From CAYYNQ01 sp964473105 (GTDB taxonomy: Bacteria; Sumerlaeota; Sumerlaeia; MVZB01): a stretch of DNA of 62,587 nt. Positions 54,959-62,587 of this stretch are shown piece after piece. The DNA lies in the NCBI GenBank assembly GCA_964473105.1, contig CAYYNQ010000088.1, positions 1 to 62,587 of the forward strand, written 5' to 3'. How positions within the stretch are numbered: the stretch's first letter is position 1; each line of letters starts with the position of its first letter. The position numbers and the translations under genes were made by a program. The notes beneath the pieces were generated by a model. It saw nothing but the letters and a program-made list of their open reading frames with translations, was not told where the DNA came from and did no database searches.

Positions 54959-55224
54959 TTCATCCCCCCGTCTGGAAAGCCACCGGTTGCACCATCTGCG
55001 GGCCACAATGCCATCGATGATTCCCATGGCATTTTCCCCAGATAGGCTCTAACTGCTTTTCGGCATAATCGCGATTGGGCTTAAATTACATCACACGCTG
55101 AATTTTGTGGATGTTGGAGGTTACGGTTGTTTGAATTGGGCGGTTGATTTGACAGTTGCAGGATCACGGGCATTTAAAGGGCTTGTTGGATTGTAAATCA
55201 TATAATTTCAACAGGATATAAAAT
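54959..55224. other. Intergenic region before the polytopic protein
   Basis: About 265 AT-rich bases. TATAAT at 55201-55206 lies 19 bases before the start but has no matched -35; TTGACA at 55149-55154 is too far. Possible promoter, not supported enough to place. Confidence 0.35.
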
Positions 55225-57075
55225 TTGAACAAGCATGCACAATCCGGGCAACCGAGAATCATTGCAGTAACCCGAGCCCTATATCTGGCCGTCATTCCCT
55301 GTATATTTCTCTTCATCATCCTTGCTTTGATCTCACGTGGTATTGGGCAGCCGACTATCGATTCGGCCTTTTTTCGACCCGCGCCCGATACCGCAGAGCA
55401 ACTCTGGGTTGCCTCATCCATCAGCCGGTTTCATACACCGTTGATTCCGGTCGTCCATGAATATCATCCTTCGCGGTATTCACCCGTCCATTCCTGGCTG
55501 GTCGGGCTTTTCCTAGTCCTGACCCGCCAAAATCCTGATCAAGCCTGCCAGTGGCCCCTCGTTGCCATCTGCCTTGGACTGATATCCATTTTCGCCTGGA
55601 TGACCTGTGCCGGGGTGCACTTTTTCTGGCGACTCATGACCCTCTACATCTTGGCATTCTCACCGCTGACATTCGAGGTCACACGCCATATCATGCAGGA
55701 ATCCACGATGTTCATGCTGTTGGGACTGACAGTTCTGGCGTGGTTTTTCACGGCAAGGCAGGGAGGGGTGACATCCAGTCGACCAGGTCGAACCTCTGTA
55801 TCCGGGCTTCTGACCGGGTTCGGCTGCGGGGCCCTCACCTGTATACGCCCTACAACATTTCCACTGCTTATCTGCATACTGCTGCACCTGCATCTTCAGT
55901 CAGGCAAAGGTAAAGTCGCTTGTTTTTGGGGCAGCATTGCAACAGGTTTCGGCGTCTGCATCGGCTTAATCCTGGCCTATATGTGGGCTGTCAACGGACT
56001 CTTTCATGTCGTCGGCTATTATCATTGGGCTCCAGGGCTGGGGGCTGGAACATTCTCGTTCGGCCAACCCGGGAAAATACCCTGGTTTGCACCTGAACAG
56101 CTACCAATGTGGAGGTTAAGTATCGAATCATTACTGGGAATGAACATGGAATTGACAACCCTCGGTGGGTGGTCGATGCTCGTTCTGTTGGCCGGCGGAA
56201 TTGCTGCCCTGACCACCAGTATCACCCGCGTGATCCGGCATCCCCGGAATTCCGTGCCACCCATCGATCCCTTCCATCATCAGGTTATCTGGATCGGTGC
56301 ATTCGGGCTCAGCCAACTCCTGATCCATTGTTTCTACTACGCCTTCATGGTTCGGTTCTTCATCCATGCTTTCCCCTGCCTGATTTTATTCTGTATTGGC
56401 GGTTGGGACCTTATAACCCGGGGTCTGCATCCCGTCACAACAGGACTGAGTGCTCGAAAGATTTTGGTTTTTGCCCTGCTCTTCATCCAGATTTCCGGGG
56501 TGCTGCATCCCGGCTGGACTTTTGCCCATTTGACCTCGCTGCGGACAGAACCACTTGAAGGGCACGCCCTCAGAATTCATCAGGCCTGGCGGGACAACGC
56601 CCGGGCCGCATCGCTGCTGAGATGTCCCGTCTTTGTGGATAGGATGCCGGTGCTCAATGCAAGGCTTCTCCTTGACCTCCATAATTCACACTGGCCAGTT
56701 GCCCCCCTGTCGAAACGATATGAACTGTTCGACGGCCCACATACCCATCCCGGAATTGACGCCCTCTGCAGTTCACCCAAGGCATGGCTGCAAGAACACA
56801 CGCCATGGCTTAAGGAGCCTTCATCATGCTTCCTGTTCGATACCACAACAGGCCGGACACAAATTCAGCTGGCGGCAGACTTGCTTGTCAAGCACGATAA
56901 ATTCGCGCTTGTTTATCCGAACGGGCGGGATGATGAGTTGGCCCCGTTGTTACTTGCGCTGAGAAATGAAGGTTACATGATGACCGACCTGAGCCGTAAT
57001 TCCCTGCTGAGGATGGTATTGGTGCGAGGTCAACCGGGTATTCCAGTTTATGGGGAAAGGTGGAAGCCGGAATGA
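55225..57075 (+). CDS. Large polytopic membrane protein, possible GT-C-type glycosyltransferase
   Basis: 616 residues. About ten to twelve hydrophobic helices span roughly residues 12-440, followed by a soluble C-terminal domain of about 170 residues. An early Asp (PAPDTAEQLW at about 52-61) and the EYHPSRYSPVHSW loop recall PMT/ArnT-like GT-C enzymes that take sugars from polyprenyl phosphates. That is only topological resemblance. Start is TTG at 55225 with AGGA about 10 bases before. Confidence 0.65.
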   Translation: MNKHAQSGQPRIIAVTRALYLAVIPCIFLFIILALISRGIGQPTIDSAFFRPAPDTAEQLWVASSISRFHTPLIPVVHEYHPSRYSPVHSWLVGLFLVLTRQNPDQACQWPLVAICLGLISIFAWMTCAGVHFFWRLMTLYILAFSPLTFEVTRHIMQESTMFMLLGLTVLAWFFTARQGGVTSSRPGRTSVSGLLTGFGCGALTCIRPTTFPLLICILLHLHLQSGKGKVACFWGSIATGFGVCIGLILAYMWAVNGLFHVVGYYHWAPGLGAGTFSFGQPGKIPWFAPEQLPMWRLSIESLLGMNMELTTLGGWSMLVLLAGGIAALTTSITRVIRHPRNSVPPIDPFHHQVIWIGAFGLSQLLIHCFYYAFMVRFFIHAFPCLILFCIGGWDLITRGLHPVTTGLSARKILVFALLFIQISGVLHPGWTFAHLTSLRTEPLEGHALRIHQAWRDNARAASLLRCPVFVDRMPVLNARLLLDLHNSHWPVAPLSKRYELFDGPHTHPGIDALCSSPKAWLQEHTPWLKEPSSCFLFDTTTGRTQIQLAADLLVKHDKFALVYPNGRDDELAPLLLALRNEGYMMTDLSRNSLLRMVLVRGQPGIPVYGERWKPE

Positions 57076-57270
57076 CCCACGAATAGCGCTTGACAGCAAC
57101 GCCATGTCCTCATTGAATTATGCTGTGTCAAACTTGGCCAACAGAACGGGACGGAACCTTGCCTGGAGTGCCTGGTTGGAAGAGGGCAAAGTCATTTACC
57201 GTGAAACCTGCCACCGGTTGATATCTACGCAAATGACCGGATGGACAATATATTCGAGTTATCCGGGCCC

Positions 57271-58242
57271 ATGAAAGCCGCGGGCCTCCCCCTGCTATGC
57301 GCCGGCCTGCTTGCCGGTTGTCTGGCTCCCGTGTCCAGGATTCCCGGGATCCCGGGCAACGAAGGCGCTCTGTCCGCCGAGCTAACCATGCCAGGGGCGA
57401 ACCTCATTGAACTCGACGGTTATCCGGAGAACCAAGCCTGGCACAGCTTCAGCCTGGCCAACCGGGGTTCCACAACCGCAGGGAATATCCTCCTCTGGGG
57501 ATTGGGCCGTTCGTCCATCATCCACCCAGACAACGATGCAATCCCATCGGTGCGAATCCTCCCTTTTGCACTCTTACCGGAAGAACAATTTATATGCACC
57601 TCGACGGGGGAAAGCGGGGAACCGGGCAGCGGTCTGGTCGGGTCCCTGTTCTGGGAAATTCCGGACAACCTGAATGGATTCAAGGCCTGCATGACCCGGC
57701 GTAATCGGGTGAAGTTGAATGAACCTTCCGGCCTAACCTGGTCCAACCTTCAAAGGGAAGGCTTGGTCGAATTCAGCTTCAATGCACCCTTCCCCCACCG
57801 CAGCGCGCACGTAAGCTGGTCAGCCCAGACAACCATCCAGTCCGCGGTTTCTGCCAATGTTACGCTTGATGTCACGAAACATATAAGGGCTTGGATATCC
57901 CCCGACGGTAATTCCTGGGTCCGCGTCAGGCCCCCGCATGGCGGTGTGAGCTGGATCAACCCCATGGACCTGACCGGTCTGGTCCGTAACCAACATCAGT
58001 TCATCCTGAGGCTCTCAGTAAATCACCCTGAAGGCGAGATCATTTCAGGTACAAGACGGAAACGCCCCGATAATATCACCCTGACCCGAATGCGAGTTGA
58101 ACGCGAGATCGCTGCGCCCGGAGGTATCCGACCCCTGAAAATGGGCTCCGATTCAATTCCGGTATGGTTTGAAACAGCCCAAGGGACGCCTTCGCTGCTG
58201 CAGTTCAGAATGTGGAACGACAAACTATCCCCGGATGGTTGA
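57271..58242 (+). CDS. Lipoprotein of unknown function
   Basis: 323 residues. Lipobox LAGC (AGLPLLCAGLLAGCLAP) marks a lipoprotein. The remainder is beta-rich with no recognised domain; LYDVTKHIRAW-like strands suggest a jelly-roll or carbohydrate-binding type fold, but this is a guess. The ATG at 57271 opens the signal directly; an ATG at 57241 would add ten residues. Follows the polytopic protein by about 195 bases on the same strand. Confidence 0.65.
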   Translation: MKAAGLPLLCAGLLAGCLAPVSRIPGIPGNEGALSAELTMPGANLIELDGYPENQAWHSFSLANRGSTTAGNILLWGLGRSSIIHPDNDAIPSVRILPFALLPEEQFICTSTGESGEPGSGLVGSLFWEIPDNLNGFKACMTRRNRVKLNEPSGLTWSNLQREGLVEFSFNAPFPHRSAHVSWSAQTTIQSAVSANVTLDVTKHIRAWISPDGNSWVRVRPPHGGVSWINPMDLTGLVRNQHQFILRLSVNHPEGEIISGTRRKRPDNITLTRMRVEREIAAPGGIRPLKMGSDSIPVWFETAQGTPSLLQFRMWNDKLSPDG

Positions 58243-58392
58243 GTCCCTCAGCCATGGTTACTGATCGGGGTCCACGATACACTCAGGTCTCCCGTTAGAT
58301 GCCGGGTCGAGCCAATTTGCCCCAGATTTCATTTGGTCTTACTGCCCCGTTGCCGATAAGATCAGTTAGCCAATGCTGCAGGGAGGAAGTCC

Positions 58393-58707
58393 ATGCCGGT
58401 CTATGAATACGAACACATCAATCAGGGCTGCAGCGCCGGATCTCGGTTTGAGTATGTCCAGCCTATAACCGAAGAGTCCCTCGCCGCCTGCCCCCGGTGT
58501 GGAGAACCCGTCAAACGCCTGATTTCCCTGCCAAATATCAACGTGCCCCAGAGTAATACAGATCTGAAGAACATGGGATTCAGCAAGCTGGTCCGAAGGG
58601 ATGATGGCGTTTACGAAAACGTCACAGCGCTGGACCACGAAAGTCGCTATATGGAATCCGAGAAACCGGAGACCATGCCCGACCTCAGCAAACGAATCTC
58701 CGACTGA
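58393..58707 (+). CDS. FmdB-type zinc-ribbon regulatory protein with degenerate first knuckle
   Basis: 104 residues. MPVYEYEH is the FmdB start. The usual first CxxC is reduced to a lone Cys (NQGC), but the second, ACPRCGEPVKRLIS, is intact. Binding of one zinc through three ligands plus another residue, or loss of the site, is possible. The start follows GGGAGGAAG. A widespread but poorly understood family, sometimes annotated as formamidase regulators. Confidence 0.82.
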   Translation: MPVYEYEHINQGCSAGSRFEYVQPITEESLAACPRCGEPVKRLISLPNINVPQSNTDLKNMGFSKLVRRDDGVYENVTALDHESRYMESEKPETMPDLSKRISD

Positions 58708-58998
58708 GTCGATGTGCCGATGGGCGCCCAGGAGTCTCCAATCATCATTGCGATGAATACCGCGCAGGTTTTGACCCGAACCCCGGGGTCGGTCGCAATA
58801 AGCACCTGCTGACAAGCCATGACCGATATTCGGCGGCCGCAACCCGGGGTTATCCCGCAAAGCCGGGCTTACAAACGTCGCGATTCGGTTTCAGGCCTTC
58901 AAAATAGCGGTTGGCAATCCTGTGGGTTTGAAAGTAAAAAATGAAAAGCGAATTCATCCCTGTGGCTTGTGCATGACCGACTGAAGATCAGGATCCGG

Positions 58999-60243
58999 AT
59001 GCCGATGAAATTTCTCAAGAGGACACGAACGCCGAAAGTCCCGACCGGACGAGACGCCGCAACCCCCCGCATACTCGCCTACTGTGCCAGCAACATCGGC
59101 CTTGGCCACTATGGACGCCTAGCCAGAGTCCTGGGCGAGATCAGGCGGCGTAGACCCGAAATTTCCGTATTGCTTGCAAGTGACACCCGTGAAACATCAC
59201 TTGTCCGGAAGCACGGCGTTGCCGTGCTGAGCCTACCCGGCTATCGTTTCCGTGATCACGAACATTTCGGCGAGGAACCCGATGGTCTGGACATGACATC
59301 ACATGAACTGAGGGATTTTCGTTCCGGGATCCTGCTGAATGCCGGGCTATCATTCAAACCGAATCTTATCCTGATGGACACGAACCCCCATGGAAAACGT
59401 GACGAAATCCTGCCACTCCTGAAGAAAACCGCGGCAAGTGACCGGACCCGAACAGTTCTCATGATGCGATCCATACCCTGTCCAGAGGGCAAGACATTCA
59501 AGTTCAATGGTGATGAGGCCTCAACCCGAAAACATGCGAGCTATTACGATCGGTTCATCATATCGGGTGAGAAGGCCTTCTTTGATGCCGCCTCGACATG
59601 GAAATGGCCGGAACGAGTCCGAAACAAACTTTACTACAGCGGATTTGTCGTGCCTCGACCCACCGGGCTGACCCGAGACGAGGCACTGGCACCATGGCCG
59701 GCCCTCAACCCCGATCATCCCCTGATTGTTGCCGGTTGTGGCGGAGGCTGGAATGTGGAAAAGTCGACCATCAGTCTGCTTGATGCACTCGAGGCAGTCA
59801 GGGAGGGTTCCGAATACCGCCATCTTCAAATGCTTCTGGTCACGGGTCCGGCTGTGGACGCAGAAACGGTGCGGTTCTGTCGGGACCGAGCCGATAAAAT
59901 TGGAAATGTAGCGGTTGAAATCTTTACGACAGCTTTCCCGGATGCATTGTCACATGCCGATCTAGCCGTCCTGCAGGCCGGTTCAACCCCCTTCCAAATT
60001 CTGGACACCTCCATCCCGATGATCATCCAGTGCCGTTCTTACAAAGATCGTGAACAGCATGACACGGCCTCGCGCCTTGATGGATTTGAGGGTATCCGAG
60101 TCATTGAATCGCATAATATATCCCCTGAGGCCGTTGAGGACGGGTTGCGATGGGGACTCAAAAACCGCTGTAAGCCCCGCCAGACCGGTTACCGGTTTGA
60201 CGGGATCAACAAGACTGCGGACCTGGTACTCGAGCTGCTTTGA
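58999..60243 (+). CDS. COG4671-like predicted glycosyltransferase
   Basis: 414 residues of the GT-B fold. YCASNIGLGHYGRLARVLGE near residues 30-50 resembles the N-terminal motif of MurG-like/COG4671 proteins. LIVAGCGGGWNVEKS, LLVTGPAVDAETV and LAVLQAGSTPFQILDTSIPMI form the C-terminal nucleotide-sugar site. Substrate unknown. The ATG at 58999 follows AGGA by 6 bases; a GTG at 58969 is also in frame. Ends at the terminator at 60354. Confidence 0.75.
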   Translation: MPMKFLKRTRTPKVPTGRDAATPRILAYCASNIGLGHYGRLARVLGEIRRRRPEISVLLASDTRETSLVRKHGVAVLSLPGYRFRDHEHFGEEPDGLDMTSHELRDFRSGILLNAGLSFKPNLILMDTNPHGKRDEILPLLKKTAASDRTRTVLMMRSIPCPEGKTFKFNGDEASTRKHASYYDRFIISGEKAFFDAASTWKWPERVRNKLYYSGFVVPRPTGLTRDEALAPWPALNPDHPLIVAGCGGGWNVEKSTISLLDALEAVREGSEYRHLQMLLVTGPAVDAETVRFCRDRADKIGNVAVEIFTTAFPDALSHADLAVLQAGSTPFQILDTSIPMIIQCRSYKDREQHDTASRLDGFEGIRVIESHNISPEAVEDGLRWGLKNRCKPRQTGYRFDGINKTADLVLELL

Positions 60244-60353
60244 ATCAAGCAGTCAGGCCAGCCGGTTCAACAGATGACAGCCCCGATCCTGATCATGAAA
60301 CGGGCGGTTTTTGAAACCGGCTGCTGCTGGATTCGCTTGGGGGGTCACCTGAA

Positions 60354-60388
60354 AAAAGGCCGGGACGAGGGCTGCGTCCCGGCCTTTT
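60354..60388. terminator. Strong bidirectional intrinsic terminator
   Basis: A 13-bp perfect stem AAAAGGCCGGGAC (60354-60366) with GTCCCGGCCTTTT (60376-60388) around a 9-base loop. The A and T runs at its ends give a U-tract in either direction, so it can stop both the plus-strand glycosyltransferase and the minus-strand nrdJ. A second hairpin CGGTTT/AAACCG at 60305-60319 lies just before it. Confidence 0.9.
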
Positions 60389-60439
60389 CCCGGATCAGGA
60401 AAACACCTGAACCGGTTTGGCGGAGAGGAGAGGGAGGGA

Positions 60440-62587
60440 TTAAGAGCAACCCATTGAATTTCCACTGGTCATGCAGCGGTAGCATGTACCGTTACGGACC
60501 GTGATATGCCCGCAACTGTCACAAAATGGCGCATCGCCCATCATGTGGGCGTAATGCCGGTCTGCCTGATTAACCACAGCCTGCTGCCCTGCCGGTTCCT
60601 GGCCATGACGATCTCCACTGTCTCCATGGCCCACAACCACCGGCTGAAAAACCGGCTCCTTCCCTTTTTTATCAACCGGGCCCGGAATTTCTGATGGCGG
60701 TCCTTCGCCATAATGTGCCGCCTCGCTGGCCGACTCGGTTGTCGACACCACTTTCTCGATCTCAGCCATCTCGGGTTTAACCTGGCAAAAGCTGTCGTCA
60801 TCCTCATATTCCAAGGCCAGCAATCGGAAAACATAGTCCACAACCGAGGTCACCATCTTGATGTTCGGGTGATCGCACATTCCCTGAGGTTCGAAACGGG
60901 TGAATGTGAATGTGTCGATATACTCCTTGATCGGGACACCATACTGGAGGCCCTTGCTGACCGCGATCGCGAAACAGTTCATCATGGACCGGAAAGCGGC
61001 GCCTTCCTTGGCCATATCAATGAAGATCTCACCCAGTGTACCGTCATCATATTCGCCGGTGCGGACAAAAACCTTGTGTCCCCCGATTCTTGACTCCTGC
61101 GTAATTCCCAAGCGCCGCATCGGCAGTTTGCGCCGCATCGGCTCAGGGACCTTGATGGTCACCGTCTCCGGTGCCGATTCGCGTGCCTGCGCAAGGGCGG
61201 CCTCGAAGATCTCGGCCGGGGTTGGGGTTGTCGATTCCACATCGGTGGGTTCTTCCCGGTCTTTTTTCTCATCACCTGTTGCACTCAACGGCTGACTCAG
61301 CTTGCACCCGTCGCGATAAAGCGCAACCGCCTTGAGCCCCAGTCTCCAACCTTCAACATAGATGTCCAAGATATCATCAACCCCGGACTCACTGGGCAGG
61401 TTGACCGTCTTACTAATCGCGCCGGAGATGAACGGCTGGGCTGCGGCCATCATCCGCACGTGTCCCATCGGGGCGATGAACCGCAAGCCTTTCCGACCGC
61501 AGCGATTGGCACAGTCAAAGACAGGGTAATCCTCCACACGCAGGTGGGGGGCGCCCTCAACCGTCATCGTACCACAGACGTGCTCGGTGGCCTGATCGAT
61601 TTGATCGCTGGTAAATCCCAGTGACTTGAGCAGACTGAACCCGGGCTCGGCTGCCTGGCTGGCCTGTACGCCCAGTTTTGCCAGCAGTTCCTCCCCCAGC
61701 GCAGCCGGGTGGAATACGCCGCTCAAATCCATCGCACCCCTCAACTGGGACTCAACCATCGCCAGATCCTCGTCACTAAATCCCTTCCCGCGCAATGTCG
61801 CCTCGTTGATGAAGGGCGCATCGGTCAGGGTCATCGTCCCGTTGATATAAAGCAAAATGTCGCGGATCTCATCCGAATCATAACCCAGCCGTTCCAGCGC
61901 GATCGGAACAGATTGGTTGACGATCTTGAAATATCCGCCACCGGCAAGCTTCTTGAACTTGACCAGGGCAAAATCAGGCTCGATGCCGGTCGTATCACAG
62001 TCCATCAGCAGGCCGATGGTGCCGGTAGGGGCGAGTACCGTCGCCTGCGCGTTGCGGTATCCATGCCTGCGGCCTTGCTCAAGGCATTCATCCCAATCCT
62101 GTCGGGCAGCGTTGAGAAGCACGGAGGGGCAGAACTCGGCATTGATGCTGTCCACCGCGTCGCGGTGTTTCTGCATGACCTGCATGAAGGGAACATCGTT
62201 TGCCGCATATCCGGGAAACGGGCCTTTGTCGCGGGCAATCTCGGCGGATGTCCGATATGCCTGACCCGTCATGATGGCGGTGATCGCACCGCATGTGGCG
62301 GTACCCTGCGGACTGTCATAGGGAATCCCCAAGACCATCAACATCGCCCCAAGGTTGGCATAACCCAGCCCTAGTGGCCTGTAATCATGGCTGTTTCGGG
62401 CAATGGAACGTGTAGGATAACTCGAAAAGTCGACCAGGATTTCCTGAGCAAGGATAAAAATCCTGCAGCAGTGACGGAATGCCTCAACATCAAAGTTCCC
62501 TTCCTCATCCAGAAACCTCAGCAGGTTGATCGAGGCAAGGTTGCAGGCAGTATCGTCCAGAAACATGTATTCGGAACATGGGTTTGA
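60440..62587 (-). CDS. nrdJ: Vitamin B12-dependent ribonucleoside-diphosphate reductase (class II), partial
   Basis: At least 715 C-terminal residues; the 5' end lies beyond the right edge. Reduces ribonucleotides to deoxyribonucleotides with adenosylcobalamin. NPCSEYMFLDD and TACNLASINL near the edge carry the radical-site region, ATVLAPTGTIGLLMDCDTTG and IEPDFALVKFKKLAGGG are barrel motifs. The C-terminal CDSCGHITVRNGTCYRC is the zinc-like domain with the reductant cysteines. The frame is open to the last base, so the ORF start at 62566 is not the real start. Likely controlled by NrdR. Confidence 0.96.
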   Translation of the reverse strand, partial: SNPCSEYMFLDDTACNLASINLLRFLDEEGNFDVEAFRHCCRIFILAQEILVDFSSYPTRSIARNSHDYRPLGLGYANLGAMLMVLGIPYDSPQGTATCGAITAIMTGQAYRTSAEIARDKGPFPGYAANDVPFMQVMQKHRDAVDSINAEFCPSVLLNAARQDWDECLEQGRRHGYRNAQATVLAPTGTIGLLMDCDTTGIEPDFALVKFKKLAGGGYFKIVNQSVPIALERLGYDSDEIRDILLYINGTMTLTDAPFINEATLRGKGFSDEDLAMVESQLRGAMDLSGVFHPAALGEELLAKLGVQASQAAEPGFSLLKSLGFTSDQIDQATEHVCGTMTVEGAPHLRVEDYPVFDCANRCGRKGLRFIAPMGHVRMMAAAQPFISGAISKTVNLPSESGVDDILDIYVEGWRLGLKAVALYRDGCKLSQPLSATGDEKKDREEPTDVESTTPTPAEIFEAALAQARESAPETVTIKVPEPMRRKLPMRRLGITQESRIGGHKVFVRTGEYDDGTLGEIFIDMAKEGAAFRSMMNCFAIAVSKGLQYGVPIKEYIDTFTFTRFEPQGMCDHPNIKMVTSVVDYVFRLLALEYEDDDSFCQVKPEMAEIEKVVSTTESASEAAHYGEGPPSEIPGPVDKKGKEPVFQPVVVGHGDSGDRHGQEPAGQQAVVNQADRHYAHMMGDAPFCDSCGHITVRNGTCYRCMTSGNSMGCS

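Noticed and set aside
1..62587. CRISPR arrays, rRNA genes, insertion sequences
   Set aside because: No regularly spaced repeats, rRNA segments, transposases or terminal inverted repeats were seen on either strand.

Overview
The window reads as a chromosomal segment of a free-living, didermic, cobalamin-using bacterium of roughly 55% GC. LL-diaminopimelate aminotransferase (DapL), a class II B12-dependent ribonucleotide reductase, an A|FTLIE prepilin followed by IAILAAIAVPNFLEAQ, planctomycete-style PQQ-like exported proteins and a split dcw cluster all suggest a PVC-neighbouring or candidate lineage (Sumerlaeota, Hydrogenedentota or Planctomycetota-like). That placement is inference from gene content and wording, not from a marker-gene tree.

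Layout. 0-4 kb: ferrochelatase, tRNA-Phe(GAA) with a good promoter, and a translationally coupled RraA-like/HpcH-like aldolase pair. 4-7.2 kb: two-gene proton-translocating transhydrogenase pntAB. 7.4-11.8 kb: MoxR ATPase / DUF58 / DUF4129 operon. 12-13 kb: a lone class I isoprenoid synthase with an unusual motif arrangement. 13.1-17.7 kb: MFS transporter-lutA-lutB-lutC operon for lactate or a related 2-hydroxyacid. 18-21.2 kb: Gfo/Idh/MocA dehydrogenase, a small secreted ORF and a PQQ-like propeller protein.

21.3-31.3 kb: about 10 kb bounded on the left by a 43-bp copy of the 3' half of tRNA-Val(GAC) and on the right by the intact tRNA-Val gene, in the same orientation. This is the geometry of a tRNA-integrated genomic island. 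It carries only exported or envelope proteins of unclear function: a tandem alpha/beta secreted protein, a 1021-residue serine hydrolase/glycosidase-like/jelly-roll fusion, a prepilin-like protein, a small His-rich membrane protein, and an exported protein made of two ~340-residue repeats that each end in His-Asp clusters. No integrase is visible.

31.5-35.7 kb: ftsW-murG-murC in canonical order, with a perfect 20-bp CRP-like palindrome between murC and tRNA-Val. 36-42.4 kb: dapL, a glycosyltransferase, a PilM/PilN-like fusion with PilO, thioredoxin and NrdR. 42.8-50.7 kb (minus): radical SAM TIGR03960/DUF2344 fusion, citramalate/isopropylmalate synthase, UGM-like flavoprotein, an unrecognised TIM-barrel-like protein and IspD. 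51-60 kb: FolD, M48 lipoprotein peptidase plus GT4 glycosyltransferase, VanZ-like protein, a broken prepilin gene with a nonsense codon in its leader, a large polytopic membrane protein, a lipoprotein, a FmdB-type zinc ribbon and a COG4671-like glycosyltransferase, ending in a strong bidirectional terminator. 60.4 kb to the right edge: most of nrdJ, truncated by the window.

Working together: ispD and the isoprenoid synthase feed isoprenoids; dapL, murC, murG and ftsW feed peptidoglycan; pntAB, folD, trxA, nrdR and nrdJ connect NADPH, one-carbon and deoxynucleotide supply; the lut operon and aldolase pair handle small organic acids; the surface/secretory genes are the least characterised part.
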